A DNA stretch of 64,000 nt from Methylobacterium sp. AMS5 (GTDB lineage: Bacteria > Pseudomonadota > Alphaproteobacteria > Rhizobiales > Beijerinckiaceae): NCBI RefSeq assembly GCF_001542815.1, contig NZ_CP006992.1, forward strand, positions 1,803,501 to 1,867,500. The letters run 5' to 3'. Within the stretch, counting starts at the first letter, position 1. Each line of letters opens with the position of its first letter. Below the pieces are notes generated by a model. That model was not told the DNA's origin. It worked only from the letters and a program-made list of their open reading frames with translations, and made no database searches. Below, piece by piece: positions 18,189 through 25,966 of this stretch. A program made the translations under genes and the position numbers.

Positions 18189-19207
18189 CCAACCCGCAGC
18201 GCCCGCGCGCCTTCCGCATCCCCGCCGCAGACCAGCCTCCGCCGGAGGCTGCGACCGCCGAAGCCCCGCCGCGGCCGGAGGTGCGCCTCGTCGACGAGCC
18301 CTACGAGATCGTGGACGCCGCCGACGGCGTTGCCGTGCCGGTCGCACCCAAGCGCCGCGCGCCCTGGCTGTCGATCCTGTTCAGCGCACTCGGCGGCCTC
18401 GTCACCATCGCCGTCGGGCTTTCGCTGGAACGGCTGATCGCCGACCTGTTCGCCACCGCACCCTGGCTCGGCTGGGTCGCGTTGGCGCTCCTCGCCGTCG
18501 CCGTGATCGCGCTCACGGCGATCGTCGCCCGCGAGGCGCTCGGCGTCTGGCGCGAGCGCAAGATCGAGGCGTTGCGCGAGCGCGCGTTGGCCGCCCTCGC
18601 GACCCGCGACCACACCGCAGCGCAGGGCGTGGTGCAGGAGCTGCGCGGATTCTATGCCGACCGGCCGGCGCTCGCAGGCGCCGTCCGCCGGCTCGACGCG
18701 GTCGGCGACGCGATCCTCGACGTGGACGACCGGCTGGCTTTGGCCGAGGGCGAGTTGCTTATCCCCCTCGACCGGCAGGCCAAGGCGGCCATCGCCCAGG
18801 CTGCGAGCCAGGTCTCGGCGGTGACGGCGCTCAGCCCGCGGGCCATCGTCGATGTCGCCTTCGTGGTATTCTCCGCCGCCCGGCTGCTCCGCCGGATCGC
18901 GGCGATCTACGGTGGGCGGCCCGGCCTGCTCGGCTTCCTGCGGCTCGCCCGTGCGGCCTTCGCCCATCTCACCGTCACCGGCGGCATGGCGGTCGGCGAG
19001 GGTATGCTGCACCAAGTGCTCGGCCTCGGGCTCGCTGCCCGCGTCTCGGCCAAGCTCGGGGAGGGCGTGCTCAACGGCCTGATGACCGCGCGCTTCGGCC
19101 TCGCGGCGCTGGCCGTCTGTCGGCCCTTGCCGTTCGTCCGCGTCAGCCCGCCCACCGTCAACGACGTCGCCGGCCAGCTTTTTCGGAGTAGCGAGCCCAA
19201 GGAATAG
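18185..19207 (+). CDS. ycjF: YcjF-like DUF697 membrane protein
   Basis: This 340-aa protein starts at GTG 18185, overlapping ycjX. It has a Pro-rich cytoplasmic N-terminus (about 55 residues), two TM helices (LSILFSALGGLVTIAVGL and WLGWVALALLAVAVIALTAI) and a C-terminal DUF697 region (SPRAIVDVAFVVFSAARLLRRIAAIYGGRPG, VTGGMAVGEGMLHQVLGLGLAARVSAKLGEGVLNGLM). It matches the TIGR01620/YcjF family encoded with YcjX. An envelope-stress role is inferred from the E. coli pair. Confidence 0.92.
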   Translation: MTNPQRPRAFRIPAADQPPPEAATAEAPPRPEVRLVDEPYEIVDAADGVAVPVAPKRRAPWLSILFSALGGLVTIAVGLSLERLIADLFATAPWLGWVALALLAVAVIALTAIVAREALGVWRERKIEALRERALAALATRDHTAAQGVVQELRGFYADRPALAGAVRRLDAVGDAILDVDDRLALAEGELLIPLDRQAKAAIAQAASQVSAVTALSPRAIVDVAFVVFSAARLLRRIAAIYGGRPGLLGFLRLARAAFAHLTVTGGMAVGEGMLHQVLGLGLAARVSAKLGEGVLNGLMTARFGLAALAVCRPLPFVRVSPPTVNDVAGQLFRSSEPKE

Positions 19208-19265
19208 AGAGTTTCCAAAGGGATCATCCCTTTGGCGGGGACCGGGGCAGCACCCCGAATGCAAG

Positions 19266-19295
19266 AAGCTCCCAGGCCGGGCGGCCTGGGAGCTT
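19266..19295. terminator. strong hairpin terminator
   Basis: A perfect 13-bp stem (AAGCTCCCAGGCC / GGCCTGGGAGCTT) with a GGGC loop lies between the convergent ycjF and the small secreted gene. The T-run is weak, but the stem is very stable. Confidence 0.75.
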
Positions 19296-19322
19296 CCGTT
19301 ATGGACGGATTGAGCGCCGCGA

Positions 19323-19709
19323 TCAGCAGTCGTCGCCGCCCTTCTTCTCGCCGAGCTTCTGGTCATGGCCGGCGGCGTTCATCGCGCCAACCGTGCCCGG
19401 CGCGGCCGGCTGGTCGCCGCCGGCGGTGTTCTTGGCCGAGCTGGTCTGGTCCGAGCCCGGCTTGTTGCCGACACCCTGACCGGCCCCGACATTGTTCATC
19501 GCGCCGACGGTGCCGGGCGAAGCCGGCTGCTGGCCACCCGCGAGGTTCTTGGAGCCGGCATCGGCGCCGCTGCTGGTGCTGCTGTTCGCAGCAGAGGAAT
19601 CGCCAGGGGCCTTGGCGTTGGTGCTGCCGGTGTTGCACGGAGCGGCGAGCGCAGAGCCGGCGATGAAGGCAAAAGCGGTGGCGGTAGCGATGGTCTTCGT
19701 GAGCGTCAC
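19323..19709 (-). CDS. secreted repeat protein, function unknown
   Basis: This 128-aa protein starts at GTG 19709 with GGGAGG about 9 nt upstream. It has a signal peptide (TIATATAFAFIAGSALA) and a polar, Ser/Gly/Asn-rich mature chain. Two imperfect 25-residue repeats are visible: KNLAGGQQPASPGTVGAMNN and KNTAGGDQPAAPGTVGAMNA, each followed by a short Gly/Gln tail. One Cys follows the signal peptide and one is the last residue. Low complexity suggests an extracellular or periplasmic protein. No family is recognised. Confidence 0.75.
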   Translation of the reverse strand: MTLTKTIATATAFAFIAGSALAAPCNTGSTNAKAPGDSSAANSSTSSGADAGSKNLAGGQQPASPGTVGAMNNVGAGQGVGNKPGSDQTSSAKNTAGGDQPAAPGTVGAMNAAGHDQKLGEKKGGDDC

Positions 19710-19920
19710 GATGGCGTCCCTCCCAAATTGTCCGACCGACACTGCCGGTCGGTCTGCCCGGAGAAAGCAATTGAGGAAATTTAAGTTCCCGATTCGCCCT
19801 GGATCGAAGAAACTTTTTAGAACTGCATTCCCATCCCTGTGCCCAAGCATTTGATGGAAAATCGGGCAACCCCCTGATCCGCAATACCCTGTTCGACCGC
19901 CCGGCGGGGCCGCACGACTG

Positions 19921-20001
19921 AGTGTCTCTCACAAAGCTCCCGCCGCGCTGTCATCGCCAGAACGAGAACGGTCAGAGACCGGGAGCTCTGTGGGGCGCTC
20001 T
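19921..20001 (-). repeat. repeat family A, copy 2 (inverted core)
   Basis: The left arm AGTGTCTCTCACAAAG matches the terminal repeat, and the core TGTCATCGCCAGAACGAGAA is the reverse complement of the core of the copy at 40196-40274. The right arm (GAGCTCTGTGGGGCGCT) is decayed and abuts the stop of the downstream hydrolase gene. Confidence 0.75.
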
Positions 20002-20551
20002 AAAGCGGCGCTAGAAAGCCAGCCAGCCGCATCAGGCCCTCCGGCCAGGGCCCGTGCCCGCTCGCGACGTTGATGTGGCCGGCCTCGCCCGCATCCACCA
20101 GCGCCGAGCCCCAGGCATAGGCATAGTCCTCCGCCCGCTCGTAGGTGCAGTGCGGGTCGGTGCGGCTCGCCACCAGCAGCGACGGGAAGGGCAGCGGATC
20201 GCGCGGCACCGGCGCGAAGGCGCGCACGCTCTCGGGCAGGTCGGCCCCCGCCTCGATGTCGGGAAAGGCCACCAGCAGGGCCCCGCGCACGACACCTTCG
20301 GGGAAGCGCGGCGCGGCCTCCACCGCCGCGACGACGCCGAGGCTGTGGGCGATGAGGATCACGGGCCGCGTCGCCGCCGCCACCGCCTCGGCGACGCGGG
20401 CACGCCACGCTTCCGGGTCAGGCTGGTGCCAGTCGTCCTGCGCAACGATCCGCGCGGTCTTGAGCCGGGCCGCCCAGCGCGCCTGCCAGTGCTCCTCCTC
20501 GGAGCCGGCATAGCCCGGCAGGATCAGGATGTCGCAATCGGCAGTCTTCAT
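20000..20551 (-). CDS. RBBP9/YdeN family alpha/beta hydrolase
   Basis: This 183-aa protein has the family's ILPGYAGSEEEHWQARW start, the nucleophile elbow LIAHSLGV (catalytic Ser), LLVASRTDPHCTYERAEDYA (Asp) and AGHINVASGHGPWPEG (His). RBBP9-like serine hydrolases are small cytoplasmic esterases of unclear substrate. ATG 20551 follows a GAGAAGA sequence. It is separated from lysA by about 70 bp on the same strand. Confidence 0.88.
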   Translation of the reverse strand: MKTADCDILILPGYAGSEEEHWQARWAARLKTARIVAQDDWHQPDPEAWRARVAEAVAAATRPVILIAHSLGVVAAVEAAPRFPEGVVRGALLVAFPDIEAGADLPESVRAFAPVPRDPLPFPSLLVASRTDPHCTYERAEDYAYAWGSALVDAGEAGHINVASGHGPWPEGLMRLAGFLAPL

Positions 20552-20621
20552 GGGCGGTCTTCTCGGACGGGCGGCGTCCTCACGCAACGGGCGGCGGGCC
20601 ACGCGGGCTCCGCCGAGAGCG

Positions 20622-21890
20622 TCACGCGAGCCAGTCGGGCAGGCGGTCGAGGCGGATCAGGTCGTCGTAGCTCGGGCGCGGGCGCACGATGGCCGAGCGG
20701 TCGCCGGTCACGAGCACCTCGGGCACGAGGCGGCGGCTGTTGTAGGTGCCGGCCTGGACCGCACCGTAGGCACCCGCGCTCATCACCGCGATGAGGTCTC
20801 CCGGTGCCACCATCGGCATCTCGCGCCCGAGGGCGAGATAGTCGCCGCTCTCGCAGACCGGGCCGACCACGTCCGCCGTCAGCCGGGGTGTGTCGGGAGC
20901 GGGCTCGCGCACCGGGCGCAGGGCATGGAACGCCTCGTAGAGCGTGGGGCGGATCAGGTCGTTCATCGCCCCGTCGACGATGACGAAGGTCTTCTCGTCC
21001 GTCGGCTTCACGTAGATCACGCGGGTGACGAGGATGCCGGCATTGCCGGCGATCATCCGCCCGATCTCGAAGACGGGACGCAGGCCGAGCGGCTGGAAAT
21101 GCGGGCGCAGGATCGTGGCCAGAGCCGCCGGATCGGGCGGGGGCGCGTTGTCGTCGCGATAGGGAATGCCGAGGCCGCCGCCGAAATCGACGTGGTGCAG
21201 CCGGTGCCCGTCGGCGAGCAGATCGCGGGCCAGCTCGCAGAGCAGGCGCGCGGCGTTGTCGAACGGAGTCAGGTCGGTGATCTGGCTGCCGATATGCGCA
21301 TCGACGCCGACGATCTCGAGACCCGGCAGACGGGCCGCCCCGGCATAGACCGCGCGAGCGCGGGAGATCGGGATGCCGAACTTGTTGTCGGACTTGCCGG
21401 TCGAGATCTTGGCATGCGTCAGCGCATCGACATCCGGGTTCACGCGGATCGAGACCGGCGCCTTGCGCCCGCGCGCGGCGGCGACCTCGGACAGGGCGGC
21501 GAGTTCCGGCTCGCTCTCGACGTTGAAGCAGAGGATGTTCGCGTCGAGCGCCGCGGCCATCTCCTCGCGGGTCTTGCCGACCCCGGAGAACACGATGCGC
21601 TCCCCCGGCACGCCTGCGGCCAGCGCCCGTCGCAATTCGCCCTCGGAGACGATGTCCATGCCCGCACCCTGGCGCGCGAGGGTGGCGAGCACCGCCTGGT
21701 TCGAGTTCGCCTTCATGGCAAAGCACACCAGCGCATCGTCGCCCGCGAAAGCCTCGGCGAAGACGCGGTAGTGCCGCTCCAGGGTGGCGGTGCTGTAGCA
21801 GTAGAACGGCGTGCCGACCTCCTCGGCCAGCGCGGTCAGATCGACGTCCTCGGCGTGGAGGCGCCCGTCCCGGTAGTGGAAGTGGTGCAT
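20622..21890 (-). CDS. lysA: diaminopimelate decarboxylase
   Basis: LysA decarboxylates meso-diaminopimelate to L-lysine using PLP. The 422-aa protein has GTPFYCYSTATLERHYR, the PLP-lysine region CFAMKANSNQAVL, DIVSEGELRRAL, KFGIPISRAR, AHIGSQITDLTPF, the HHVDFGGGLGIPY glycine loop, and GPVCESGDYLALGR with the substrate-contacting Cys. The ATG at 21890 (MHHFHYRDGRLHAEDVDLT) fits the usual start; the longer upstream frame overlaps a dispersed repeat. lptM lies about 200 bp upstream, a conserved pairing. Confidence 0.95.
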   Translation of the reverse strand: MHHFHYRDGRLHAEDVDLTALAEEVGTPFYCYSTATLERHYRVFAEAFAGDDALVCFAMKANSNQAVLATLARQGAGMDIVSEGELRRALAAGVPGERIVFSGVGKTREEMAAALDANILCFNVESEPELAALSEVAAARGRKAPVSIRVNPDVDALTHAKISTGKSDNKFGIPISRARAVYAGAARLPGLEIVGVDAHIGSQITDLTPFDNAARLLCELARDLLADGHRLHHVDFGGGLGIPYRDDNAPPPDPAALATILRPHFQPLGLRPVFEIGRMIAGNAGILVTRVIYVKPTDEKTFVIVDGAMNDLIRPTLYEAFHALRPVREPAPDTPRLTADVVGPVCESGDYLALGREMPMVAPGDLIAVMSAGAYGAVQAGTYNSRRLVPEVLVTGDRSAIVRPRPSYDDLIRLDRLPDWLA

Positions 21891-21968
21891 GTCAGGAGAA
21901 TCCGCCGCCGCGCCCGCCGGATGGGGATCGGCGCATCCGAATGCCCCCGCGCGCGGTGCGCTGTCTAC

Positions 21969-22050
21969 GTGTCTCTCGCAAAACTCCCGCTGCACCGGAA
22001 TGCCCGCAGGGGGAGGATCGACGATCGGAAGTTCTGTACCTCTCTCGAAC
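21969..22050 (-). repeat. repeat family A, degenerate copy 3
   Basis: The arm GTGTCTCTCGCAAAACTCCCG at the left and GGAAGTTCTGTACCTCTC at the right resemble the family's terminal repeats, while the centre has diverged. It lies between lptM and lysA. Confidence 0.5.
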
Positions 22051-22089
22051 CGGAGCCTTGCCTCGGTACGGGCGCGCTCCGGCGGCCCG

Positions 22090-22440
22090 CTACAGAAGCG
22101 GATCGAGGATGAACGGCTCTTTGGGGATCCGGTAGCCGCGCTTGGATCCGCGGGAGGTCGTGACCGGAACGCCGTCGCCGCCCGCGGGGATCGCCGCGGC
22201 ACTCAGTTCGTCGCCCGCCTGCACGGCTTCCGGATCGGGGGCCGCGCCGCGATCGCCCACGGAGACCGTGCTGCCCGGCAGGCTCCGCGCCGAGGCGGGA
22301 ACGCCGGGCCGCGTCCCCGGAGCGGTCTCGGAGAGGGCCGCATTCGGCGGCTCCAGGCTGCCGCGCCGGCCACAGGCCGTGCAGGCCAGGGTGAGGCCGA
22401 GCGCGATCAGGATCGAGAGGCGGGCGGAAGGGGCGGGCAT
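22090..22440 (-). CDS. lptM: LptM-like lipoprotein
   Basis: This 116-aa protein has a signal peptide with lipobox (TLACTACGRRGSLEPP, lipidated Cys followed by GRRG). That pattern is the hallmark of LptM (formerly YifL/LppL), a small outer-membrane lipoprotein that assists maturation of the LptD LPS translocon. The remainder is a Pro/Ala-rich disordered tail ending RGYRIPKEPFILDPLL. Alphaproteobacteria usually encode it next to lysA, as here. The argH gene that often precedes it is absent. Confidence 0.85.
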   Translation of the reverse strand: MPAPSARLSILIALGLTLACTACGRRGSLEPPNAALSETAPGTRPGVPASARSLPGSTVSVGDRGAAPDPEAVQAGDELSAAAIPAGGDGVPVTTSRGSKRGYRIPKEPFILDPLL

Positions 22441-22595
22441 CGGTGTTTCCGGCGGTCTTTCCGGCTGGGCGGCGCTAGCTTAGCCGTTGGAGCCTCGCCC
22501 CGAAAGGTAGGCCGCAACGTCTCGGGCGGGACGACGCGCGAGACAGGGGAGGCCCGGTGCGCACCCGCTTCCGTCAGGTTCCCCCCGCGCGGTTG

Positions 22596-22874
22596 TCAGC
22601 TCTTCTTGTTGCCGCGCTGCGAATCCTTCGGCGGCGCGTAGGCGTCGATCGCCCGGCGGCAGTTTTCGGAGAGCTTGGCCCAGTTGGTCTTGAAGCACTG
22701 ATCGGTGGCCGGATCGTCCGGGTCGAGATTGCCGCAATAGCTGAGGTAATCGCCGGTGCAGTACTTCTTGAGCGTCTCGTTGCCGCGCTTCGACTGCTGC
22801 GCCTGTGCCGGAGCAGCCAACACGGCGACCGCACCCGTGAGGGCGAGAACCAGAGGCGTCAGCTTCAAAGCCAT
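22596..22874 (-). CDS. small secreted cysteine-rich protein
   Basis: This 92-aa protein has a signal peptide (LVLALTGAVAVLAAPAQA) and a mature domain with four Cys: KKYCTGDYLSYCGNLDP and DQCFKTNWAKLSENCRRAI. The spacing C-x7-C-x12-C-x10-C resembles the cysteine-rich repeat of Golgi-apparatus-protein-1-type domains found in many alphaproteobacterial secreted proteins. The tail is basic. Start ATG 22874. Function unknown. Confidence 0.8.
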   Translation of the reverse strand: MALKLTPLVLALTGAVAVLAAPAQAQQSKRGNETLKKYCTGDYLSYCGNLDPDDPATDQCFKTNWAKLSENCRRAIDAYAPPKDSQRGNKKS

Positions 22875-23077
22875 GATGTTCGCTCGATCGCGGTTCGTGG
22901 GGAGAGATTCGTGAGAGGAGGTCCGGGCGCGATGATGCCCCCGCTTGTTCGAAACAAGGCGGGTCCGGGGCAAACGCAAGATGGTTCGGTGCTTACGGGC
23001 TCGTGCGGGACGCTGCAAGGGACGCTCGATGGGACAGGGACAGAGTAGTCCCCCCGGCCGGCGCCGCTCGGTGCGTT

Positions 23078-23845
23078 TCAGCTCTCGGCGAGCGCAGGGG
23101 AGGTGGCCGAAAAGGCTCCGGCTTGGGGAAGGCGGTCTTGAGGAAGGCGATCTTGGGGCAGGCGATCTTGGGGCAGGCGGTCTTGGGGCAGGCGGTCGTG
23201 CCGCGCCAAGGCGTCGGCGACTTCGCTGATGCGGCGGCGCAGCTCGGCGGTGTCGTCGCTCCCGCGTGCGGCCAGCGCAGCCCGGGCCGCCGTCAATTCC
23301 GCGCGCAGCGCCTCGATCTCGGCCGCCGTCGAGGCGGGCCCGACGGTCTCGCCCTCGGCGCCCGACGGTGCGGTCGTGGCCTGCATCCGGCGCGTCGCCT
23401 TGAGATCGTCGAGGATCGCGCGGTGGGCCTCTTCCAGCGCGTGCAGGGTGGCGAGCCCCGTCTCGCCCTCGGCCCGCGCCGAAGCGAGGTCCCGGTCGAG
23501 CCCGGCGATGCGCTCGAGGGCGCGGGCCACCTCGGCCTCGCTGCGGATCCGGGCGGCGACCGCAGCCTCGGCCTCCATGGTGCGGGTCCCGATGGCGGCC
23601 ATGTCGTCGTGGCGCCGGGCGGCGACCGCCTCGGCCTTCCGTTCCAGCCGCCGCTGCACGACGGCGAATTCCGCGCGAAGATGGTCGCGCTCGGCCACGA
23701 CCTCGGACACGCTCACCGGCAGGGTCGCCTCGATCCGCCGCCGGGCGAGACGGCTGGCGCGGGCGCTCACGGTCGGCAGGATCGTCAGGGCGCACAGGCT
23801 CGCCAGCAGGAAGCCGAGCCCGAAGATCATCACGGTCTCGATCAC
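23078..23845 (-). CDS. membrane-anchored coiled-coil protein with C-terminal DRLPQ repeats
   Basis: This 255-aa protein has one N-terminal TM helix (MIFGLGFLLASLCALTILP) followed by about 170 residues of Arg/Glu/Ala-rich coiled coil. The tail contains five exact copies of the pentapeptide DRLPQ. The layout (short anchor, long coiled coil) resembles uncharacterised alphaproteobacterial membrane proteins. No enzymatic motif is present. The repeat is encoded by a 15-bp tandem array and may vary in copy number. Confidence 0.75.
   Translation of the reverse strand: MIETVMIFGLGFLLASLCALTILPTVSARASRLARRRIEATLPVSVSEVVAERDHLRAEFAVVQRRLERKAEAVAARRHDDMAAIGTRTMEAEAAVAARIRSEAEVARALERIAGLDRDLASARAEGETGLATLHALEEAHRAILDDLKATRRMQATTAPSGAEGETVGPASTAAEIEALRAELTAARAALAARGSDDTAELRRRISEVADALARHDRLPQDRLPQDRLPQDRLPQDRLPQAGAFSATSPALAES
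23123..23197 (-). repeat. 15-bp coding tandem repeat, five units
   Basis: Five adjacent 15-bp units of the type TTGGGGCAGGCGGTC (plus strand) differ at only one to three positions. Each encodes DRLPQ in the minus-strand gene. The in-frame 15-bp unit means gain or loss of copies would keep the reading frame. Confidence 0.95.
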
Positions 23846-24048
23846 GCAGGGGCCCTCACGCCGCCTCGGCCGGGCAGGTCCGGCCGCTGCGTCTTTTGCC
23901 CGTCTTGCCCGCGCGGAGGCAAGCGCCGTGTCTTCCCTCGGCCCTCAAGCGTCGGCGACCGCACCCGCGGGCGCTTGTCGCAGGGGGCGCCCTGCCCACT
24001 CTCTCCGAGCGACTGCACGGCGTCGGGCTGTGGCCGTTCGGGACAAGA

Positions 24049-24666
24049 TCAGAACGGGTTCCAGGTCGGGCGGCCGGTGAATTTCAGGTAGCCGATATTG
24101 ATGCCGAGCCGGGCGCCGACGCCGGAGCGGATCGGCACCACGACGATGCCGCCGTCGGTCACCGCCGTCATGCCGAAGCCGCCGATGAAGTAGGCCGAGC
24201 CGTCGACGCCGCCGAAGCGGCGGTAGAGGTCGCGCACGGCGGGCAGGTTGTAGACGAGCATCATGGTGCGCGCGCCGTCGCCGCCGACATCGAAGCCGAG
24301 CGTCGGCCCCTGCCAGTAGATCCGGCGCTGCCCGGCATTGCGGGTATAGAGCGTGCCCTCGCCGAAGCGCAGGCCGCCGACGATGGCGCCGGACGCCTCC
24401 TGGCCGAGGATGTAGCCGTTGGGCTCGCCCCAGCGCCGGGTCGCCTCCTCGACGGTCAGCGCGAGGCCGCGGGACACGCTGCCGAAGAAGCGGTGCCCGT
24501 TCTCGACCACCTCGGCGGCGCGGAACGAGTCCGGGCGCACGCCGTCGTCCTGATAGGCCAGAGCGGGGGCGGCCCCGGCCAGGAGGCCGCCGGACAGCCC
24601 GGCCGAGAGGCCGAGCAGGGCGGCGCGGCGGGTCGTACCCCCCGTTCGGATGGGATCGTGCGGCAT
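24049..24666 (-). CDS. DUF1134 protein, EipA-like
   Basis: This 205-aa exported protein has a twin-arginine-like signal (TTRRAALLGLSAGLSGG...PALA). The conserved core reads VENGHRFFGSVSRGLALTVEEATRRWGEPNGYILGQEASGA and YWQGPTLGFDVGGDGARTMMLVYNL, matching DUF1134. In Brucella and Caulobacter relatives (EipA) the family is a CtrA-regulated periplasmic protein tied to envelope integrity. GGGAG lies 7 nt before ATG 24666. A consensus CtrA box lies about 150 bp upstream, fitting that regulation. Confidence 0.88.
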   Translation of the reverse strand: MPHDPIRTGGTTRRAALLGLSAGLSGGLLAGAAPALAYQDDGVRPDSFRAAEVVENGHRFFGSVSRGLALTVEEATRRWGEPNGYILGQEASGAIVGGLRFGEGTLYTRNAGQRRIYWQGPTLGFDVGGDGARTMMLVYNLPAVRDLYRRFGGVDGSAYFIGGFGMTAVTDGGIVVVPIRSGVGARLGINIGYLKFTGRPTWNPF

Positions 24667-25108
24667 GTCGGTCTCCCTACCGGCTCCCTTGGCCCGCCCT
24701 GATGCCCGCCCAGGCTTGCCCGGCGCGCAGGCGCTTCCCTGAACGGAAGCGGCATCGGATCGAGGCACGCAGGGAGCGCGCAGTCTCAGGTCCGATCAAG
24801 TCAAGTTTGGGTTAACGGGCGGTTAAGCAAGGAGGTCATGCGGATGGCGGGAGACGCCCGATCCGGTCCCGTCGCGAATGCAATCTCGCCGATCCGTCGG
24901 AAGCCGAGGCATGGTCGAAAGTCTCGCCGAACATTCGACGGGCGAGGTGAACGTGCGAAAGCGGCGCGCGCCGAAGGGCACCGCGGATGAGCGCGAGGGC
25001 TTCCGGGAATCGGACTCGGCTCGCCTTCGACTTCCCCCGGACGGCCACGGCTGCTGGCAAGAGGGGGGGGGACTCGATGGCACCGGCAAGGAGCCAACCG
25101 GTACGACG
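24667..25108. other. 442-bp intergenic region
   Basis: This stretch lies between the DUF1134 gene and the end of rnhB on the same strand, so it holds the DUF1134 promoter and the CtrA box described separately. Short frames on both strands lack ribosome binding sites and protein-like composition. No other structure was seen. Confidence 0.5.
24812..24826. promoter_or_regulatory. CtrA-binding motif
   Basis: TTAACGGGCGGTTAA matches the alphaproteobacterial CtrA full site TTAA-N7-TTAA exactly. It lies 146 bp upstream of the DUF1134 (EipA-like) start codon; the EipA family is a known CtrA target in Brucella and Caulobacter. Confidence 0.7.
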
Positions 25109-25759
25109 TCACGCCTCCGAGATGCCGCGCGCGGCCTCAAACCGTCCCGTGAAACTCAGTCTATGGTGCGGGCTGCGGCCTTGCGCGGTGAGGCCGGCGA
25201 GGTGGGCGGCGGTGCCGTAGCCGGCATTGCGCTCCCAGGCATAGGCCGGGTGGCGCGGGGCGAGCCGACGCATGATCTCATCGCGAAACGTCTTGGCGAC
25301 GATGGAGGCGGCGGCGATCTGCGGCACGAGGCGGTCGCCGCCGATCACCGCACGGCAGCTCTGCGCCAGGCCGGGAATCGGATCGCGCCCATCCACCAGC
25401 ACGGTCGCGTCGAGCCCGAGGCCCGTGACGGCCCGGCGCATGGCGTCGAGGGTCGCCCCGCGCACGTTCACCCGGTCCACCAGCGCCCGCGAGCCCGCCG
25501 CGAGCGAGACCCGCGCATGCGCCCGGATCAGCGGGGTCAGCGCCTCGCGCACGGCACGGTCCAGGCGCTTGCTGTCGTCGAGCCGGGCCAGGATCTCCGG
25601 CGGGAAGGCGACGGGGTCGAACCACACGGCCGCCACCATCACCGGACCGCACAGGGCGCCGCGCCCGACCTCGTCGCAGCCGATCACCGCCGGATAGGTC
25701 GCGGCAAGCGCAGGATCGAACGGGCGCGGGGCTTTGACGGATTTCGGTCGAAGGGCCAT
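25109..25759 (-). CDS. rnhB: ribonuclease HII
   Basis: RNase HII cleaves the RNA strand of RNA-DNA hybrids and removes single ribonucleotides from DNA. The 216-aa protein shows VIGCDEVGRGALCGPVMVAAV (catalytic Asp-Glu pair), LDDSKRLD, LVDGRDPIPG and AASIVAKTFRDEIM, with YGTAAHLAGL and SPHHRLSF near the C-terminus. I take ATG 25759 (MALRPKSVK); ATG 25795 would add 12 residues next to a dispersed repeat. Monocistronic in appearance. Confidence 0.95.
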   Translation of the reverse strand: MALRPKSVKAPRPFDPALAATYPAVIGCDEVGRGALCGPVMVAAVWFDPVAFPPEILARLDDSKRLDRAVREALTPLIRAHARVSLAAGSRALVDRVNVRGATLDAMRRAVTGLGLDATVLVDGRDPIPGLAQSCRAVIGGDRLVPQIAAASIVAKTFRDEIMRRLAPRHPAYAWERNAGYGTAAHLAGLTAQGRSPHHRLSFTGRFEAARGISEA

Positions 25760-25810
25760 GGCGCGGACCCTGGCATTCTCACGCTCCCCCGTCATCCCGG
25801 GGCAGGTAAG

Positions 25811-25889
25811 AGTGCCTCACAAAACTTCCGGTCTCCGATCGTTTTCGCCCTGGCGAGGACGGCGCGGCGGGCGTTTTGTGAGAGGCACT
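25811..25889 (+). repeat. repeat family A, copy 4
   Basis: It begins AGTGCCTCACAAAACTTCCG and ends CGGGCGTTTTGTGAGAGGCACT. The terminal arms form an inverted repeat, and the core GATCGTTTTCGCCCTGGCGA matches the other copies. It lies between rnhB and the glycosyltransferase gene. Confidence 0.9.
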
Positions 25890-25966
25890 CAAACACCGCG
25901 GACAAGGGGCGGCCCGACCATGAATCCGGCGACATCCGGTCGATCCTCGCGGAATGCCGGCCTCGC

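Noticed and set aside
22441..22595. Possible argH remnant upstream of lptM, as expected from common alphaproteobacterial order
   Set aside because: The sequence is short, and no argininosuccinate lyase motif is visible; argH must lie elsewhere.
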